A stretch of DNA of 24,571 bases from Verrucomicrobiales bacterium (GCA_021648365.1 JAKISY010000072.1:1-24571); one strand, 5' to 3'; numbered from the stretch's first letter, positions 15,843 through 23,264 are shown. Notes: generated by a model not told the origin, from the sequence alone. Numbers and translations: made by a program.

Positions 15843-15943
15843 TCACCAAGCGGTCCAACCGCCGTCGATGATGAGGTTCTGACCGGTCAGCCACTGGCTC
15901 CGGTGATGAGTGCGGTTTTTCCGTTGAGGTCGAAGAAGGGCAT
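15843..15943 (-). pseudogene. Short-chain dehydrogenase reduced to its two ends
   Basis: The ATG at 15943 reads MPFFDLNGKTALITGASG and then a stop. MxxxDLxGKTALITGAS is the classic N-terminus of an SDR (Rossmann TGxxxGIG start). In the next frame, QWLTGQNLIIDGGWTAW with a TGA at 15843-15845 is the classic SDR C-terminus. Only about 100 nt remain of a gene that should be near 750 nt. The junction sits on GCCAGTGGC, which can be read as part of both the N-terminal GASG codons and the C-terminal SQW codons. This suggests a deletion between short direct repeats. It follows the broken Gfo/Idh gene on the same strand. Confidence 0.75.
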
Positions 15944-15961
15944 GGGGTTTTGGAATTATGA

Positions 15962-15989
15962 ATTGGGAATTGGGAATTGGGAATTGGGA
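15962..15989. repeat. Tandem repeat ATTGGGA x4
   Basis: Four copies of the 7-mer ATTGGGA lie directly upstream of the SDR remnant and downstream of the truncated Gfo/Idh gene. Simple repeats like this can arise by slippage; no function is evident. Confidence 0.8.
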
Positions 15990-16026
15990 AGAGTAGCGAT
16001 TTTTGATTTTTGAAGGGAATTAGGAG

Positions 16027-16789
16027 TTAATGGGGATCCATGGGGGTTGTTGGGAGGATTTTAGGATGGTGAGGCAGGTGGCGCTTGGAGCTGAAGGTGC
16101 CCATGATTTCACTATGCTCGCCATGGCGGGTGAGAACATTGACGGAGTCTTCGACTTCGACGCCTTCCAGTTTGAGATGCGCGGAGTCGGCGAGGATTTT
16201 GCGGGTGGGAACAAGGATCCATTCAACGGCATTGAGCATGTGAGGTAGTCCATCTTGGAACAGTCCGCCTCCTGCGGCGTGGTTGTTGTAATAGATCTCG
16301 CGGTAGGCGGGGCGATAGGTGGGGAAATGTTGTGCTGAGAGGGCGACAAATTCCAGTGCTTTGCCGAAGCGTCGGCTATCGAGGGCGGCTTTCATCGCCT
16401 GGATGACGGGGTGGGCACGGAAGATGAAGGCGACACTGGCGATGAGCTGCTTTTGCTCAAGGGTCGCCATCAAATGGTCGATGCCTACGGTGCTGGTGGA
16501 CAAGGGTTTTTCGATCAAGAGATGGCATCCTGCATCGGCGCAGCTTTGCGCCAGTGGGATGTGGAGATGGGCAGGAGCCGCGATCAGCGCGGCGTCGGGT
16601 TGCGCTCGGGGCGGCTGCCAGTTGGTCGAAACGGGAGGTGATGTGGTAACGATCTCCAACTTGCTCGCGCAGGGTTGGGTTGAGCTCGCAGATGGAAATT
16701 TCGACACGTTCGGTATTTTGAAAGCAGCGCAGGTGGCGTTCGCCAATCGATCCGACGCCGATGATCAGAAGGTGAGTTTTGTTTTTCAT
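16027..16789 (-). pseudogene. Gfo/Idh/MocA-type oxidoreductase, frameshifted and C-terminally truncated
   Basis: The start at 16789 reads MKNKTHLLIIGVGSIGERHL, a Rossmann GxGxxG motif (GVGSIG). The frame is lost at the GGGG at 16608-16611; removing one base joins FDQLAAA to RAQPDAALIAAPAHLH. The later part carries GCHLLIEKPLS, the conserved EKP motif of the family, and GGLFQDGLPHMLNAVEW, a typical substrate-domain helix. The protein stops near residue 250, where the family is about 330-370. The last residues (HLPHHPKILPTTPMDPH) look non-homologous, so the 3' end appears lost into the repeat region. It should oxidise or reduce a sugar or inositol derivative with NAD(P). It lies 16 nt after the intact dehydrogenase gene. 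Confidence 0.8.
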
Positions 16790-16805
16790 GAGGGGGTGAT
16801 GTAGG

Positions 16806-17795
16806 TTAGATGTCGGGAAAGTCTTGCTGGCTTTCTTCCTCGCGTCTGAGTTCGAGAAGTTTCCAGACATGATGACGGAAGGCTTTGTCCCATTGTTCGG
16901 CTGACTGGGGTGGGTAGTGATAGAAGCCTTTGCCGTTGCTCGCTCCGCGATCATCATCGGTGATCATGGTTTCGATAAATTCGGGTGGCTTGCTGGCATT
17001 GCTGAGAGTAGGCCAGATGGTCTTCATCGCTTTGCCATAGAGTGCTGGGCCACCAGAAATATCCATCCAACGGAAGGGGCCGGTCATCGACATGAATACG
17101 CCGAGGGTATTGCGCACAGCGTTGTCGATGCTGGCGTAATCGCTGACACCTTCTGCAACTAAGTTGGCGGCTTCGCGATACATGGCGTAACCGATGCGGT
17201 TGACGACAAATCCGGGTAGGTCACGATTGATCAGGCAGGGTTCTTTTCCTAATTGCAATCCTAATCGGTGAGCTGCTCCAAAAGCGGCATCGCTGGTTTG
17301 TTCGCCACGGATGATTTCGAGAAAGGGCTGGGCGTAGGCAGGTTGACAAAAATGCATGCCAAGGAAACGGCCAGGATGTTTGAGGTTTTTTTGGAAGTCA
17401 GAGAGTGGCAGTCCCGAGGTGTTGGTGCTGATCGGGGTGTGCTCTGCGACGGCTTCTTCGATGGCAGCAAATACGGAGGCTTTGATTTTGGCGTCCTCGG
17501 CGACGCTTTCGATGACGAAATCGCAGTTGCCTTCACTTGGGGAAAAAAGCTTGCAGGAATCGGAGATTTGCAGGCGGTCTTGCCACTGATCGAAGTCGCC
17601 TTGCTGCGCGGCGCCGTGTTGGATGAGTTCGCTCAGGGCGGAGCTGATGCGTTGTGGTAATTGTTCTCTGGCGTCGGGGTTGAGGTCGACGGCGAGCACG
17701 GTGAAGCCGCGAGATAAGGCTAGTGCGACGATATCGGCACCGAGAAGTCCTAGTCCGATCACGCCGATGCACTGCAATTTTGTAGATTCTGTCAT
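16806..17795 (-). CDS. 3-hydroxyacyl-CoA dehydrogenase-family NAD-dependent dehydrogenase
   Basis: A 329-residue intact protein. The N-terminal Rossmann motif is GLGLLG at 14-19, with D37 after the second strand (VLAVDLNP) pointing to NAD. Catalytic residues of the family are in place: S127 (STNTSGLP), H148 (GMHFCQP), E160 (PFLEIIRG) and N200 (GFVVNRIGYA). The family includes L-gulonate 3-dehydrogenase and carnitine dehydrogenase as well as beta-oxidation enzymes. The context (amidohydrolase, Gfo/Idh oxidoreductase, SDR) favours a hydroxyacid or sugar-acid substrate over fatty acids, but this is inference. It lies 11 nt after the broken amidohydrolase and 16 nt before the broken Gfo/Idh gene, so it is the one intact member of this operon. 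Confidence 0.85.
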   Translation of the reverse strand: MTESTKLQCIGVIGLGLLGADIVALALSRGFTVLAVDLNPDAREQLPQRISSALSELIQHGAAQQGDFDQWQDRLQISDSCKLFSPSEGNCDFVIESVAEDAKIKASVFAAIEEAVAEHTPISTNTSGLPLSDFQKNLKHPGRFLGMHFCQPAYAQPFLEIIRGEQTSDAAFGAAHRLGLQLGKEPCLINRDLPGFVVNRIGYAMYREAANLVAEGVSDYASIDNAVRNTLGVFMSMTGPFRWMDISGGPALYGKAMKTIWPTLSNASKPPEFIETMITDDDRGASNGKGFYHYPPQSAEQWDKAFRHHVWKLLELRREEESQQDFPDI

Positions 17796-17806
17796 AATGG
17801 AAAATT

Positions 17807-18243
17807 TTAATCACTCAAAGCGAGTAGGCTTAAAGTGTCACGGTAGATCATTTTTTCAATTTGATCCTCGTCCAGTCGCATGGCTGCTGAGTGGGCAAAG
17901 TCGCGATTCAGTTGGTGCAATCCGTCTATCGTAGCGGTGACGGTGGTGAAGGGGTAGTCGGTGCCAAATAGCACTTTGTCCCAAATACCGTATTCTTGCA
18001 CCAGCATGAGGGATTGATAAAGCTGGTAGGGGCGGTAGTGCAGGGCGCTGATGTCGGTGAAGACGTTGGCGTGTTTGCGTGCAACGACGATGGCCTCACC
18101 TTCGTAGGGGTGGCCGAGATGCGCCATGATGATTTTGACTTTGGGATAGCGGGTGGCGACTGGGTCGAGGTGTCGCGGTAGGGTGCATTCGAGGGGGCTT
18201 GGGAAATGAAGGTGGTGCCGGTGTGTAATAAGACGGGGAGGCG
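17807..18243 (-). pseudogene. Amidohydrolase family 2 C-terminal part, frameshifted
   Basis: Two frames join. Upstream is LPVLLHTGTTFISQA. Downstream is PLECTLPRHLDPVATRYPK to IIMAHLGHPYEGEA, then KVLFGTDYPF and a stop at 17807. They join if one G is added to the GGGGG at 18193-18197. The metal-binding H-x-G-H of the barrel (MAHLGHP) and the conserved GTDYPF aspartate are present, as in L-fuconolactonase-like and other lactone hydrolases. The N-terminal half, including the DxHxH motif, is not seen. Upstream of about 18243 the reading frame becomes unlikely and runs into repeat-like DNA (ACACGAAGCCAGG near 18330). The gene is therefore 5'-truncated as well. It heads a four-gene minus-strand operon. 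Confidence 0.75.
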
Positions 18244-18896
18244 AAGTCTCACTTTTTGAGAGGATGGGGATACGTTTAGGGAGCTCGTGAGCGTGCTTGA
18301 TTTTAAACCAAAAAACATCAAGAGGGTCTCACACGAAGCCAGGAACGCACGAAGTAAGAAAAGGTTTCAAGTAACTATTGGTTCCGCCTATCTGCGCTGC
18401 GTTTTGGTTCAGGTGCAAAGAGGTAATCCTGATACTTGAAGAATTTTCTCGCAAAGGTCGCCAAGCATCGCAAAGGTATGAAATCCAGTAAATTCCCAAA
18501 CGCTATCATGTATGTTCGGGAAGTAAGTATTTTCAGCTTTGGTGTCATTGTCTCGATTTAGGAAAAGAGGGGAGGCTGCTAGGCATTCGTTTTTTCAAAC
18601 TATTAGCTCTTTCGTTATCCAATTACTGCTAAACTGGCTTGGAGGGGGGCGGATTAGTCCGATTCTTTTTAACAATATAAACACTTGCTTCTTCTTTCGT
18701 CAAGCACCGTGGCGCTCATCATCAGAACACCTGACCCGCTCGGGAAAAGTGTTGTTGGAATAGGGTTAACTAAATTTGATTGCTAAACTAAAGGTGATAC
18801 CGAAATCAAGAAAACGGATTGCCAATCCATGCCACGATGAAGACTGGAAAACTTTAACTTCAACATAAACTTAAACACTGAGCGGGGAGAAGAATG

Positions 18897-18933
18897 GCTC
18901 ACGCTCGCTGCGCTCAGGGCGCGGAGATGCAAA
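18897..18933. repeat. CTCACGC module with a short GCTGCGCTC insert
   Basis: GGCTCACGC then TCGCTGCGCTCAGGG then CGCGGAGATGC. The flanks are those of the plain module at 39-68. The insert recurs at 21261-21300 as CCGCTGCGCTCAA. The insertion point is within one or two bases of that used by the ~65-nt insert elsewhere. Confidence 0.6.
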
Positions 18934-19067
18934 TGAAGAGGGAGAGAATAATTTACATGGATGGACGGGATGCACAGGATGGGAGGAATGGATTGGCGAT
19001 TTTTGATTGATGAAGGGGTCGGGGAGGATAATTGATAATGATGAATGGATAATGGTTAATGGGGGGG

Positions 19068-19136
19068 ATGTGGGACGCAATGGTATTGCGTGGGTGGCAC
19101 ATGGAGGAATGAACGGATTGCCAATCCATTCCACAT
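19068..19136. repeat. Complex palindromic element with three nested inverted repeats
   Basis: The outer arms are ATGTGG (19068) and CCACAT (to 19136). Inside are ACGCAAT-GGT-ATTGCGT (19075-19091) and GGATTG-C-CAATCC (19115-19127). The second inner hairpin is duplicated at 18816-18828, with matching flanks. It lies about 55 bp after the end of the lipase gene and could act as a 3' mRNA element. Confidence 0.55.
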
Positions 19137-19191
19137 GTTGAGGCCAGCGAGCAAAGCCTTAATGTTCTGCGAGCGGTAGTTTGGTATGGTA

Positions 19192-20253
19192 TCAGAATAA
19201 AAGCGCTCCATGTCCGGTGTTCTCATCATGGGCACGCTCATTGACGCTGTTTTTACGTATCGCGAGTGAAGAGAGTTTGCGACTGTATTGAATCGGCGAG
19301 TGGTCGCGGATGCACTCGGGAGGATGGGGGCTAGTGAAGGTGCGTTTGAGATAGGTCAGGGCTTGGTCGGGTGCCCAGTGTTCGTTGGCTAGAACTTCCG
19401 GCTTAGGATTGTGAAGTAGGTTATTGTTTTCATCGAGGTAGATGAAGTCTCCGCAGTGGTGGAAGTCGAAGGGTTGGATTTGATCGATGCTTTGAGGCAG
19501 TAAGGTGACGATGTCGTGGTGGTTGGTGATGCGAAAATGGGGTGGGTGGTCGAGTTGATCACGGAAGGCGGCGTTGCCGATGCGAGGGCTACCGAAGGTG
19601 TAGAGTTGGGCGGGTTTTTTACGCAAGGATGCCATCGTTGCGAGAGCGGCGCCGAGACTGTGACCAGTGTAGATGAAGGGGCCGGGGATGTCGGCGATGA
19701 TGGGATCGATCAGTGGCCAGATCCGCTCGAAGAGAATTTTGAAGCCACTGTGAACGTAGGATTTGTTGTCAGTTTCGTGAGTTCTGGTATCTTTATGGGA
19801 CCAGCGGGTGGGGGCGGCGCTGAGGTTGAGCACCCATTGGCGGAATCGGCTGGTGCCTCGGAAACAGAGGATATGGTAGATAGCATCGGGTTGTCCAGGA
19901 GGATGGCAGCGGTAAATGGCGGCGTGGGTGCCGGTTTTGTGGATGGAGTGGATTTCTTCGAAGCGGGTGTTTTTGAGAAAATCAAAACGGATGATTTTTT
20001 TCCACGGGCGATTGCCTTCTTTGTGGTCAGGGGTGTAAACCAAACGGCAGAGCTCGCTGAGCCACCAGGCGTTTGCCGGGTCGAAGGGTTTGATTGAAGG
20101 GTCGAAAGGCTTGATTTGTCTGCCTTCAGGATGTTCGAAATAGGGAGGGTATCCCTGGGGTTTCATCACACTGTCCCAATTGCCAAGGATTTCGAGTGCT
20201 TCCTTTTTCAGGAGCTGCTGCTTGGACAATTGGCTGTTGGGTTCGTCACTCAT
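19192..20253 (-). CDS. Class 3 lipase-like serine hydrolase
   Basis: A 353-residue alpha/beta hydrolase of the fungal-type (class 3) lipase family. The nucleophile is S199 in IYTGHSLGAALATMAS. The acid is probably D247 (NHHDIVTLLP) and the base H318 (RDHSPIQY), giving a plausible S-D-H triad. ILCFRGTSRFRQWVLNL at about 128-144 fits the oxyanion region (FRGT) of this family. There is no signal peptide, so it is probably cytoplasmic. An odd short duplication, IKPFDPSIKPFDPA, occurs at 48-61. The gene follows surE by 8 nt and is likely co-transcribed. The lipid substrate is unknown. Confidence 0.82.
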   Translation of the reverse strand: MSDEPNSQLSKQQLLKKEALEILGNWDSVMKPQGYPPYFEHPEGRQIKPFDPSIKPFDPANAWWLSELCRLVYTPDHKEGNRPWKKIIRFDFLKNTRFEEIHSIHKTGTHAAIYRCHPPGQPDAIYHILCFRGTSRFRQWVLNLSAAPTRWSHKDTRTHETDNKSYVHSGFKILFERIWPLIDPIIADIPGPFIYTGHSLGAALATMASLRKKPAQLYTFGSPRIGNAAFRDQLDHPPHFRITNHHDIVTLLPQSIDQIQPFDFHHCGDFIYLDENNNLLHNPKPEVLANEHWAPDQALTYLKRTFTSPHPPECIRDHSPIQYSRKLSSLAIRKNSVNERAHDENTGHGALLF

Positions 20254-20261
20254 GAAACGAT

Positions 20262-20963
20262 TTATACAGAAATTTTAGAGATGGCGATGTTGCCGCCAAA
20301 ACAGACGGAGACGTCTGAGCTTGGAGTTTGCGGGCGCTGGCTGTAATCGCCGGTGTAGAGGTAGCCGTCTGCAGTGAGCTGGAAAGCATTGGGTAGAGGT
20401 TGGCGTTCGGGTGGGCAGTCGAAGATGAGTTCAGGTTCAGGGGCATCGGCGGGCAGGTGGGGGAGGTTGACGTTCCAGAAAAAGCCATCGCCGAGTTTTT
20501 GATTGAGCAGCTTTTTTAAGACTCGTGCGGCGGATTGAGAGGCGCTTTCCCAGCATAGGTTGAGTTCATTCTTTAGATAATGGGAAATGGCGATGGCGGG
20601 GATGCCGTGGTAGGCGGCTTCGCGCACGGCGGCGACGGTGCCGGAGATGTAGAGATCGTGTCCCATGTTGCCGCCAGGGTTGATGCCCGCCAGAATGAGG
20701 TCGGGTTTTTGTGGTAACAGCTCAGCGATGCCGAGTCGCACGCAGTCTGCAGGAGTGCCGCTGACGGAGTGGCGTTGTGGGTCGAGGGATTCGACGGGAA
20801 TCGGTTCGTAGGTGGTGATGCGGTGACCGTTTTGTGAGAGTTCGCGGTCGGGCGCGACGGTGTGGATCTGGCTGGCGTTGATGCCGAGTGAGCGACAGGC
20901 ATCGCGCAGTGCGTCGAGACCTGGGGCGGTGATGCCGTCGTCGTTGGTGATGAGAATGGTCAT
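20262..20963 (-). CDS. surE: SurE 5'/3'-nucleotidase
   Basis: A 233-residue protein starting MTILITNDDG, with metal-binding D8 and D9. Other family positions are S43 in PDRELSQNGHRIT and N95 in LAGINPGGNMG, followed by the typical DLYISGTVAAVREAAYHGI. SurE removes phosphate from nucleoside monophosphates and is linked to stationary-phase survival. I chose the ATG at 20963; a TTG at 20975 would add four residues but the family begins at MxIL. The lipase-like gene follows after 8 nt. The usual pcm gene is not adjacent. Confidence 0.93.
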   Translation of the reverse strand: MTILITNDDGITAPGLDALRDACRSLGINASQIHTVAPDRELSQNGHRITTYEPIPVESLDPQRHSVSGTPADCVRLGIAELLPQKPDLILAGINPGGNMGHDLYISGTVAAVREAAYHGIPAIAISHYLKNELNLCWESASQSAARVLKKLLNQKLGDGFFWNVNLPHLPADAPEPELIFDCPPERQPLPNAFQLTADGYLYTGDYSQRPQTPSSDVSVCFGGNIAISKISV

Positions 20964-21353
20964 GGGGAAGGGCAAGGCTGTAGGGTTTTAGGCTGTAGGG
21001 ATGTGCGGTTCATGGAGGAAGGGTAGCTGGGGTGGAAGCTTCTTGCAAATGGGTAGGGGCGGGCTGGAAGAGAGGGCCACGCAGCCGGAATCTAAGCTTG
21101 CACAGGATGGAGACAGGCGACCTGGAAGGTCGATCTCAGCGCCCAAAGGCGCGGAGGCGCGGAAGGGCGTAGAAATGAAAGATGGTTGGGATTTGGACTT
21201 TAATTTTAACCTAAACTTCAACTATTGAGGGTGGCGGGTGAAGATCAGAAAGAGAAGAAGGTCTCACGCCCGCTGCGCTCAAGACGCAGAGACGCAAAGG
21301 AAGAGGGGAGAAGAATTTGCATGGATGGACAGGATGAAGAGGATTGGACGGGG

Positions 21354-21442
21354 CGCACGCAGCCGGAATCCAAGCTTGCGCAGGATGGAGACAGGCGACC
21401 TGGAAGGTCGAGCGAAGTATCCAAAGGCGCAGAGACGCAGAG
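21354..21442. repeat. CACGCA module with ~65-nt insert, best-preserved copy
   Basis: GCGCACGCA is followed by GCCGGAATCCAAGCTTGCGC and on to GTATCCAAAGG, then CGCAGAGACGCAGAG. It is close to 21077-21163 and to 223-312 in the insert, and to the plain module at 39-68 in the flanks. It contains CGACCT-GGA-AGGTCG as a small hairpin. Confidence 0.7.
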
Positions 21443-21553
21443 AAAGAGGGGAGGTAACCACGGAATAGCACTGAAAAACACGGAAAAGAATCTTATGGCG
21501 CAGATGAAGAGGAGGGATATTCATATGGATGGATGATGGGAAAAGATGGAAGT

Positions 21554-21597
21554 AACACTACATTATAAGGGACGGCCGTCGCTTGTAATGTAGTGTT
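21554..21597. promoter_or_regulatory. 44-bp near-perfect palindrome upstream of the cyclophilin gene
   Basis: The left half AACACTACATTATAAGGGAC (then GG) pairs with CC GTCGCTTGTAATGTAGTGTT. Twenty of 22 positions match, with one mismatch being a G-T wobble, and there is no loop. It ends 90 bp before the start of the cyclophilin gene. It could be an operator for a dimeric regulator, a transcript hairpin, or an insertion scar. No T-run follows on the plus strand. Confidence 0.6.
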
Positions 21598-21686
21598 GGG
21601 TGGTGATGGTGGGGGATTTTTTGCGGGTATGAGCAGGGAGGGATCAGGGGATAGACTTTTTATGGAGGCGGGGTAAGGTGCTTGGC

Positions 21687-22331
21687 ATGAAAGTATTTTA
21701 TAAAATGGGAGGTTTGGTGATGCTGACTTTGCTGGCGATTTCTTGTGGTGTAGAAAAGTCGTCGGATGAGGAGCTGACAGAGAAAGAGGTGGTTGAGGTT
21801 AAGCCTGCGCCGGTGTTGACAGACTTGCGCATTGTGATGAAGACGGATAAGGGGGCGATTGCGGCGACGATGTTTGCTAGCAAGGCACCGATCACGGTGG
21901 CGGCTTTTCTTAATTTGGCGCGGCGTGGATTTTATGATGGGCTGAGCTTTCACCGGGTGGTGGAGGACTTTGTGATTCAGGGGGGAGATCCGGATGGAGA
22001 CGGCGAAGGTGGTCCGGGGTATTTTTTGCCTAATGAAATCGATCCTGATTTGAAACATGATAAGGTGGGAGTGTTTTCGATGGCGAGAAAATCGAAACCA
22101 GATACGGCGGGTAGTCAGTTTTTTATCACGCTAGGTGTGGCGGAGCATCTGGACGGGGGCTATTCGATTTTTGGTGAGGTGACGGAGGGGATTGAGGTGG
22201 TGGAGTCGATCGAGGTGGGAGATAAGATTTTGGGCATTGAGGTGTTGGATTCGACGGAGGCTTTGTTTGCTGCTCAGGCAGAAAATCTGACGAAGTGGAA
22301 TGGAATTTTAGATCAGCGCGCGGTTAAGTGA
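21687..22331 (+). CDS. Cyclophilin-type peptidyl-prolyl isomerase, lipoprotein
   Basis: A 214-residue protein. The N-terminus (MKVFYKMGGLVMLTLLAISC) is a lipoprotein signal with C20 in the lipobox position (AISC). After a short acidic linker the cyclophilin core begins (LRIVMKTDKGAIAATMF, then FLNLARRGFYDGLSFHRVV). FVIQGGDPDGDG and TAGSQFFITLG are the conserved catalytic and binding stretches. It should speed folding of exported proteins at the cell envelope. I chose the ATG at 21687 over a GTG at 21678. The stop overlaps the start of the decarboxylase gene (GTGA), so the two are likely one operon. Confidence 0.92.
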   Translation: MKVFYKMGGLVMLTLLAISCGVEKSSDEELTEKEVVEVKPAPVLTDLRIVMKTDKGAIAATMFASKAPITVAAFLNLARRGFYDGLSFHRVVEDFVIQGGDPDGDGEGGPGYFLPNEIDPDLKHDKVGVFSMARKSKPDTAGSQFFITLGVAEHLDGGYSIFGEVTEGIEVVESIEVGDKILGIEVLDSTEALFAAQAENLTKWNGILDQRAVK

Positions 22332-23263
22332 AACAAGGACGAGAGAGAGACGCTGAGTTGGCTGATGGCAGGATCGATTATTTTGATCGTTATGCTGGTG
22401 TGGTCAAAACGGAGAAGATCTATGGCGAGGCGTATTTGCGTTGGGCATATGAAACCGTGCCCGGAAGGTTGATGCTGGCGGCGGTGGTGAAGCGGGCCTT
22501 TTTTTCGCGCTGGTATGGGTGGCGCATGGACAAGAGTTCGACTCGTGAATTGATCGCGCCTTTTATCGATCAGTATGACTTGGATGCTGGTGAGTTTGTC
22601 GACAAAGTTGAGAATTTTGAGAGTTTTAATGCGTTTTTTTCGCGCAAGCTCAAGCCGCAGGCACGGCCGATTGCTAGTGGGGAGGGGGAGGTGGTTTTCC
22701 CTGCGGATGGACGTCACTTGGGTTTTGCTGATGTCAGCGAGATGGAGCGGATCTATTGCAAGGGGCAGACTTTGTCCTTGGTGGATTTGTTAGACGATGA
22801 GGATTTGGCGAGCCGGTATGAAAAAGGGTCATTGGTGATTTCGCGTTTGTGTCCGGTGGATTATCATCGTTTTCATTTTTCGACAGCGGGCAAGCCCGGG
22901 GCGTGGCGCTTGATCAATGGTCCGCTCTACTCGGTGAGCCCGATCGCTTTGCGGCGCAATGTGGGGATTTTGACTGAAAACAAACGGGTGGTCACGAAGC
23001 TGCAAACAGAGGATTTTGGTCAGGTGTTGATTTTAGAGATTGGGGCGACAAATGTGGGCAGTATTCATCAGACCTATGCGGCGGACAGCGAGGTGGTCAA
23101 GGGAGAGGAAAAGGGTTATTTTTCTTTTGGTGGTTCGATGACGATGCAGTTGTTTGAAGCTGGCAGGGTGAAGTTAGATGAGGATTTGGTGGAGCATACG
23201 CAGCAGGGTAGGGAGTTGTATGCTAGAATGGGGGATCGCATGGGAATGAAAGCAGGAAGTTGA
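22328..23263 (+). CDS. psd: Phosphatidylserine decarboxylase proenzyme
   Basis: A 311-residue protein. The likely catalytic triad is D127 (VVFPADGRH), H180 (CPVDYHRFHF) and S270 (YFSFGGSMTM). The proenzyme cleaves itself at the G-S step before S270, which becomes the pyruvoyl group; the motif here is GGS rather than the LGST of Escherichia coli. The enzyme makes phosphatidylethanolamine at the membrane. The start is a GTG at 22328 overlapping the cyclophilin stop by 4 bases; it gives the expected family length. The DUF2868 gene begins 1 nt after its stop, so the three genes appear to be one operon. Confidence 0.92.
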   Translation: MKQGRERDAELADGRIDYFDRYAGVVKTEKIYGEAYLRWAYETVPGRLMLAAVVKRAFFSRWYGWRMDKSSTRELIAPFIDQYDLDAGEFVDKVENFESFNAFFSRKLKPQARPIASGEGEVVFPADGRHLGFADVSEMERIYCKGQTLSLVDLLDDEDLASRYEKGSLVISRLCPVDYHRFHFSTAGKPGAWRLINGPLYSVSPIALRRNVGILTENKRVVTKLQTEDFGQVLILEIGATNVGSIHQTYAADSEVVKGEEKGYFSFGGSMTMQLFEAGRVKLDEDLVEHTQQGRELYARMGDRMGMKAGS

Positions 23264-23264
23264 G

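Larger units (their letters stand above)
18322..19191. repeat. Long intergenic region with repeats and no supported gene
   Basis: Recurring pieces are: ACACGAAG and CGCAAAGG-type pieces at about 18330-18475; AACGGATTGCCAATCC at 18813-18828 and again at 19112-19127; 18897-18933, a CTCACGC module with a 15-nt insert (TCGCTGCGCTCAGGG); 18949-18982, an ATTTACATGGATGGACGGG module. The stretch 18500-18790 has no repeats that I recognise. Its longest frame (18539-18763, plus) has no start signal or family likeness, so I do not call it a gene. Confidence 0.65.
20964..21686. repeat. Long repeat-rich intergenic region
   Basis: No gene is seen. The modules are AGGCTGTAGGG x2 (20975-21000); CACGCA with the ~65-nt insert (21077-21163); CTCACGCC with the short GCTGCGCTC insert (21261-21300); CATGGATGGACAGG (21313-21344); a second CACGCA copy with the ~65-nt insert (21354-21442); and a 44-bp palindrome (21554-21597). 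The two ~65-nt inserts share GCCGGAATC, AAGCTTGC, GGATGGAGACAGGCGACC and TGGAAGGTCGA. Confidence 0.75.

Noticed and set aside
18539..18763. Open frame of 74 residues in the long intergenic region
   Set aside because: No ribosome-binding site, no recognisable motif, unusual composition; probably chance.
19516..20097. Plus-strand open frame of 193 residues
   Set aside because: Antisense to the lipase-like gene with GHSLG and a plausible catalytic triad.
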